DNA of 64,000 nucleotides from CAZEAN01 sp964510225 (GTDB taxonomy: Bacteria > Planctomycetota > Planctomycetia > Isosphaerales > Isosphaeraceae): assembly GCA_964510225.1 (NCBI GenBank), contig CAZEAN010000006.1, positions 1 through 64,000 on the forward strand. Direction: 5' to 3'. A program made the position numbers and the translations under genes. Positions 61,092 to 64,000 of the stretch are shown piece by piece. Positions within the stretch are counted from its first letter, which is position 1; each line of letters opens with the position of its first letter. The notes under the pieces were generated by a model that saw nothing but the letters and a program-made list of their open reading frames with translations, was not told the origin of the DNA and ran no database searches.

Positions 61092-61153
61092 TCTTCTGAA
61101 AGAGCTCTAGGGGCTGCTCCCTTCCTCGAGAATCAAAGGCGATTTTCAGAAGA
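61092..61153. repeat. 10-bp inverted repeat between convergent genes
   Basis: TCTTCTGAAA (61092-61101) and TTTCAGAAGA (61144-61153) are perfect reverse complements around 42 bases, filling the gap between the sulfotransferase stop and the convergent fibronectin-III gene stop. It is possibly a weak bidirectional terminator. Confidence 0.35.
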
Positions 61154-61191
61154 GGAAAGGAACAGTGTGGATCAATCATCTGGTGCGTTCG

Positions 61192-64000
61192 TTACCAAAA
61201 ACGTCGTGATCGAGCGGTTCGTGAACGGGGTGCTGGCGGTACGTATCCTTGCTCGATTGGGGACATACTAGTGGTCATTGCCGTTGTCGCCGAGACAACT
61301 GCACTGAAAACAGAGAATTGATCTGGGTCGAACGCACGAATCCGATAGTAGTAAGTCGTTCCACGTTCGAGCATCCGATCCGAAAAGGCTGACCCCGAAG
61401 TGACGGTTCCGACCAAGGACCAGTTGGTCGATCCATCTAAACTCCGCTCGATTTCGAAGCCGTCAACTCCTTCGATGTCATCCCAGCTAAGATCAACTCC
61501 ATCGATTCCAACTGGGTTCACTACAAGATTTGTAGGCTGATCGAGTGGAATCAATGGTGTTTGGACAACTTGAACATTACTAAAATGCGAGTGTTGGTTG
61601 TGATTAAATGCACGGATACGATAGTGATAGATTGTGTCTTCACTAAGGCCGCTGTCATGATAAAAGTTGTCTACCTGGACAGTCATGATCAAGGTCCAAC
61701 TCACACCACCGTCCTCAGAACGCTCCAACTCATAACCATCGNNNNNNNNNNNNNNNNNNNNNNNNNNNNNNNNNNNNNNNNNNNNNNNNNNNNNNNNNNN
61801 NNNNNNNNNNNNNNNNNNNNNNNNNNNNNNNNNNNNNNNNNCAAGTCAAATCCACCTGATCATGCGACAACGCTACACCAACAAGGTTCGTCGGGACCCC
61901 TAACGGTTCGATCGGCGTCGTTACTTCGGTTACCACACTAAATGCCGTTGACGACGATTGATCATACGCTCGTACACGATACTGATACGTCGTCTCCCCA
62001 AGAAGACCGACGTCACTGTACGAGTTCGACACGATCAACGACGCGATCAAGGTCCAACTCACACCACCGTCCTCAGAACGCTCCAACTCATAACCATCGG
62101 CACGATCTACTGCATCCCAAGTCAAATCCACCTGATCATGCGACAACGCTACACCAACAAGGTTCGTCGGGATCAGCAACGGGATTTGTGTTTGTACTAC
62201 GACGACATCACTAAACGAAGACGTTTCATACTGGTTGATCGCACGAATACGATAGTGGTAGGTTGTTTCTGATTCCAGACCTATGTCGACGTAGAAATTA
62301 TTACCGATCACAATTCCTGCCAACACCCAATTGGTACCATCAAGACTACGTTCGATTTCATAACTATTCGCATCGTCCACTGCCGTCCAAGTCAATTCCA
62401 CCGAGTCGTCCATGATGACGCCTGGGCTCACATCGGACGGAGCCAACAGTGGGTTCGTCGGGGGCAGACCAGCTACACTTACCCACGGCGTATGCGACAC
62501 GTTGTTGTTACCATCATGGATCACTAAACGGTAATCAATGTTCGTCATCCCGGGCTCAAGAATGTCGAATACAATCGGAACATTCGTATGGCTCAATCGT
62601 GACGACGCACCACCCTCCTGACGACGTTCCCAGTAGGTCGTCAACGGCTCTTGACCACCGCTCGGCAAATCGGAAGTTACCAGACCCCCATTCAGACTCA
62701 CCATTTTTCCATCTGCATCAACCGTCACAGCGACACCAAGATCAAGTGGAACCCCCGTCGCCGGATCGGCTATCTCAAAGTTGTCCCCTGGTTGATTACC
62801 AATCTCCGGGTCCGTGTTGTCATTATTCTCCGTTCCAATCTGACCCGAAAGCAACGGACTGATGAACCGATTGCGGTAGATCCGCACACGTTCCAACGCG
62901 TCCGCGTCCGCTTGCGACCCTTTGTTCATCCGCACCGACGGACGATAATTCACCGAAAAATAGCACGAATCACGATGCGTCATCCCGTCCGATTCTTCAA
63001 TCTCACTCGTCGATTCGTACATGCTCAAGCGTTCAAACACACCATAATAATTCACACCAGGATTCTCGAGCTGTTCCAACGCCACTAGCGCATGTGAAAA
63101 CACATCGGTAACGTTCGCATAGTATGAGTTTTTCGACGTCGCACGCAGCGTCAACGCTTGCTTCGCACCTTGAAGCGTCCCTGCGTCAAAGTCAAACGAC
63201 ACACCACCAAAGTACGCTCGTGAATAACGGGACGCACGGAAAAAGTGCTCACCCTTGGTGCTATCTGTCAACAGCGTGCTCGACATATCCTCGAACACAT
63301 CGCTGACACCCTGTAACACTACCACATCATCGTCTGAATTAAACAGTTTACCGTGACGATTCCCTGACGGCGGTAACACCAACGGATCCGTCGGATCAAG
63401 GTCGATGTCAAACGTCTCACTATCTACTACACCTGTCACCAACGTCCCAAACGCAATGTGGCCCTCGACAGTATCGTCGATCAAGTCACGTTTGTTACGT
63501 CGAATGATCAAATATTCATTACCACTCAGATTGTGAGGAACCTCTTGCACTAACCGCATGATCTGACGATCCGACGTGTAACCGAACTGAGGATCACTCG
63601 TATCCAGAATCTGCTTAGACTTCGTCGCACCCGCAATCAGCTGACCATCGATCGCCGTGTACCACCACGCGTTATCAAGACGCGAACGTGTGATACTCGA
63701 TCGCACAAATCCCCCGTCACCGTACATCAGGTACGGACCACCGTGGTGCGCCCGGCAGCGATCGATCGCTACGTACTCACTATTACGTGTGCTCTGAAGC
63801 GGTTTACTGTAACGACATTCCACATCTTGGATCAGCACATCGTGGTTATCTTGCAATACGTCGATCGGGTTCCAACGACCCAGAAAATCGTTGCCGCGGA
63901 TATCAAAACCCCGAATGCGGATATCGACTGAACTCTTCACATCAATCGCTCGGTCGAGCGTTGAATCAAACGGCTGCTCCAGCACCGGTGCTGGACCACT
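61192..64000 (-). CDS. Fibronectin type III / beta-helix surface protein, 5' partial and split by an assembly gap
   Basis: A minus-strand gene that runs in from beyond the right edge of the window and ends at TAA 61192-61194. The visible N-terminal part (about 63985 down to 62450) looks like a right-handed beta-helix/pectate-lyase-type region (VDIRIRGFDIRGNDF, SEYVAIDRCRAHHGG, SITRSRLDNAWW). It is followed by at least four FN3 domains (YEIERSLDGTNW, YELERSEDGGVSW, FEIERSLDGSTNW with YHYRIRA). The last 20 residues are basic and Arg/Ser-rich, with no PEP-CTERM or other anchor. The 100-N gap at 61742-61841 splits it and shifts the apparent frame, so a naive reading gives two open frames; they are one gene. 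A secreted polysaccharide-binding or -cleaving role is possible but no catalytic residues are identified. Confidence 0.82.
61687..62172 (-). repeat. Near-identical FN3-encoding repeats flanking the gap
   Basis: A 55-bp block at 61687-61741 is identical to 62045-62099, and a 55-bp block at 61842-61896 is identical to 62118-62172. In the intact copy the two blocks are 18 bp apart. The second pair is offset by 276 bp, one 92-codon FN3 unit. The blocks encode YELERSEDGGVSWTLI and VGVALSHDQVDLT. Confidence 0.9.
61742..61841. other. Assembly gap (100 N)
   Basis: One hundred undetermined bases lie inside an FN3 repeat, a placeholder length for a scaffold join. Both gap edges coincide with ends of exact 55-bp repeats, so the gap is repeat-induced. 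Confidence 0.98.

Noticed and set aside
61192..61728. A separate 178-codon gene left of the gap
   Set aside because: Its start is artificial: the frame continues upstream into the N gap and its FN3 sequence is the direct continuation of the gene right of the gap.

Overview
The window looks like a chromosomal segment of a Planctomycetota bacterium. Two very large secreted proteins begin with the planctomycete 'LEPR-x-LL' motif (LEPRTLLAT in both). There is also a PEP-CTERM/exosortase system, and the gene content and moderate GC fit the phylum. I cannot place it more finely from sequence alone.

Layout. Positions 1-2300 are a decayed accessory patch: a TPR-protein remnant, a small secreted protein of unknown function, a broken IS30-type transposase, and a 209-bp MITE-like element with perfect 29-bp terminal inverted repeats. 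Positions 2305-19219 are one long, tightly packed minus-strand exopolysaccharide (EPS) operon. In transcription order it holds a Wzc-type tyrosine autokinase/chain-length protein, an exosortase, a GT2, a hexapeptide acetyltransferase, a GT4, a GT2, GalE, another GT2, a GT4, an O-antigen-ligase-like polymerase fused to TPRs, a 72-aa membrane protein, an intact alkaline-phosphatase-superfamily enzyme, and a paralogue that has lost its metal ligands. Six of the junctions are 1- or 4-base stop/start overlaps. A promoter whose -35/-10 spacer is filled by a 17-nt palindrome lies upstream of wzc.

A divergent plus-strand gene (19645-24156) encodes a membrane-anchored 1503-aa TPR protein. Then come minus-strand genes for a PEP-CTERM protein, an EpsI/DUF3485 exosortase-associated protein and the initiating sugar phosphotransferase, and an approximately 850-bp non-coding control region. 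Two tandem minus-strand giant genes follow (3965 and 5283 codons). Both have the LEPR-x-LL start, sialidase-type Asp boxes, proprotein-convertase P-domains, bacterial Ig-like repeats (about 4 and about 20) and C-terminal FG-GAP/EF-loop repeats. From 56962 to 61091 are a GT2-GtrA fusion, a SAM methyltransferase, a second GT2 and a divergent sulfotransferase. The right end is a fragment of a beta-helix/fibronectin-III surface protein interrupted by a 100-N scaffold gap.

Together this reads as a surface-building locus. The sugar transferase starts a lipid-linked repeat unit, the glycosyltransferases, GalE and acetyltransferase extend and decorate it, and the ligase/polymerase and Wzc assemble it. 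Exosortase with EpsI sorts the PEP-CTERM protein to the envelope, and the giant LEPR proteins are likely matrix or adhesion components. Most unusual in the non-coding DNA are a shared TGTTGC-N6-GCAACA palindrome in front of the sugar transferase and the 3965-codon giant, and mutually exclusive hairpins just upstream of the ribosome-binding sites of both the exosortase gene and its presumed substrate gene. No tRNA, rRNA or CRISPR array was seen.
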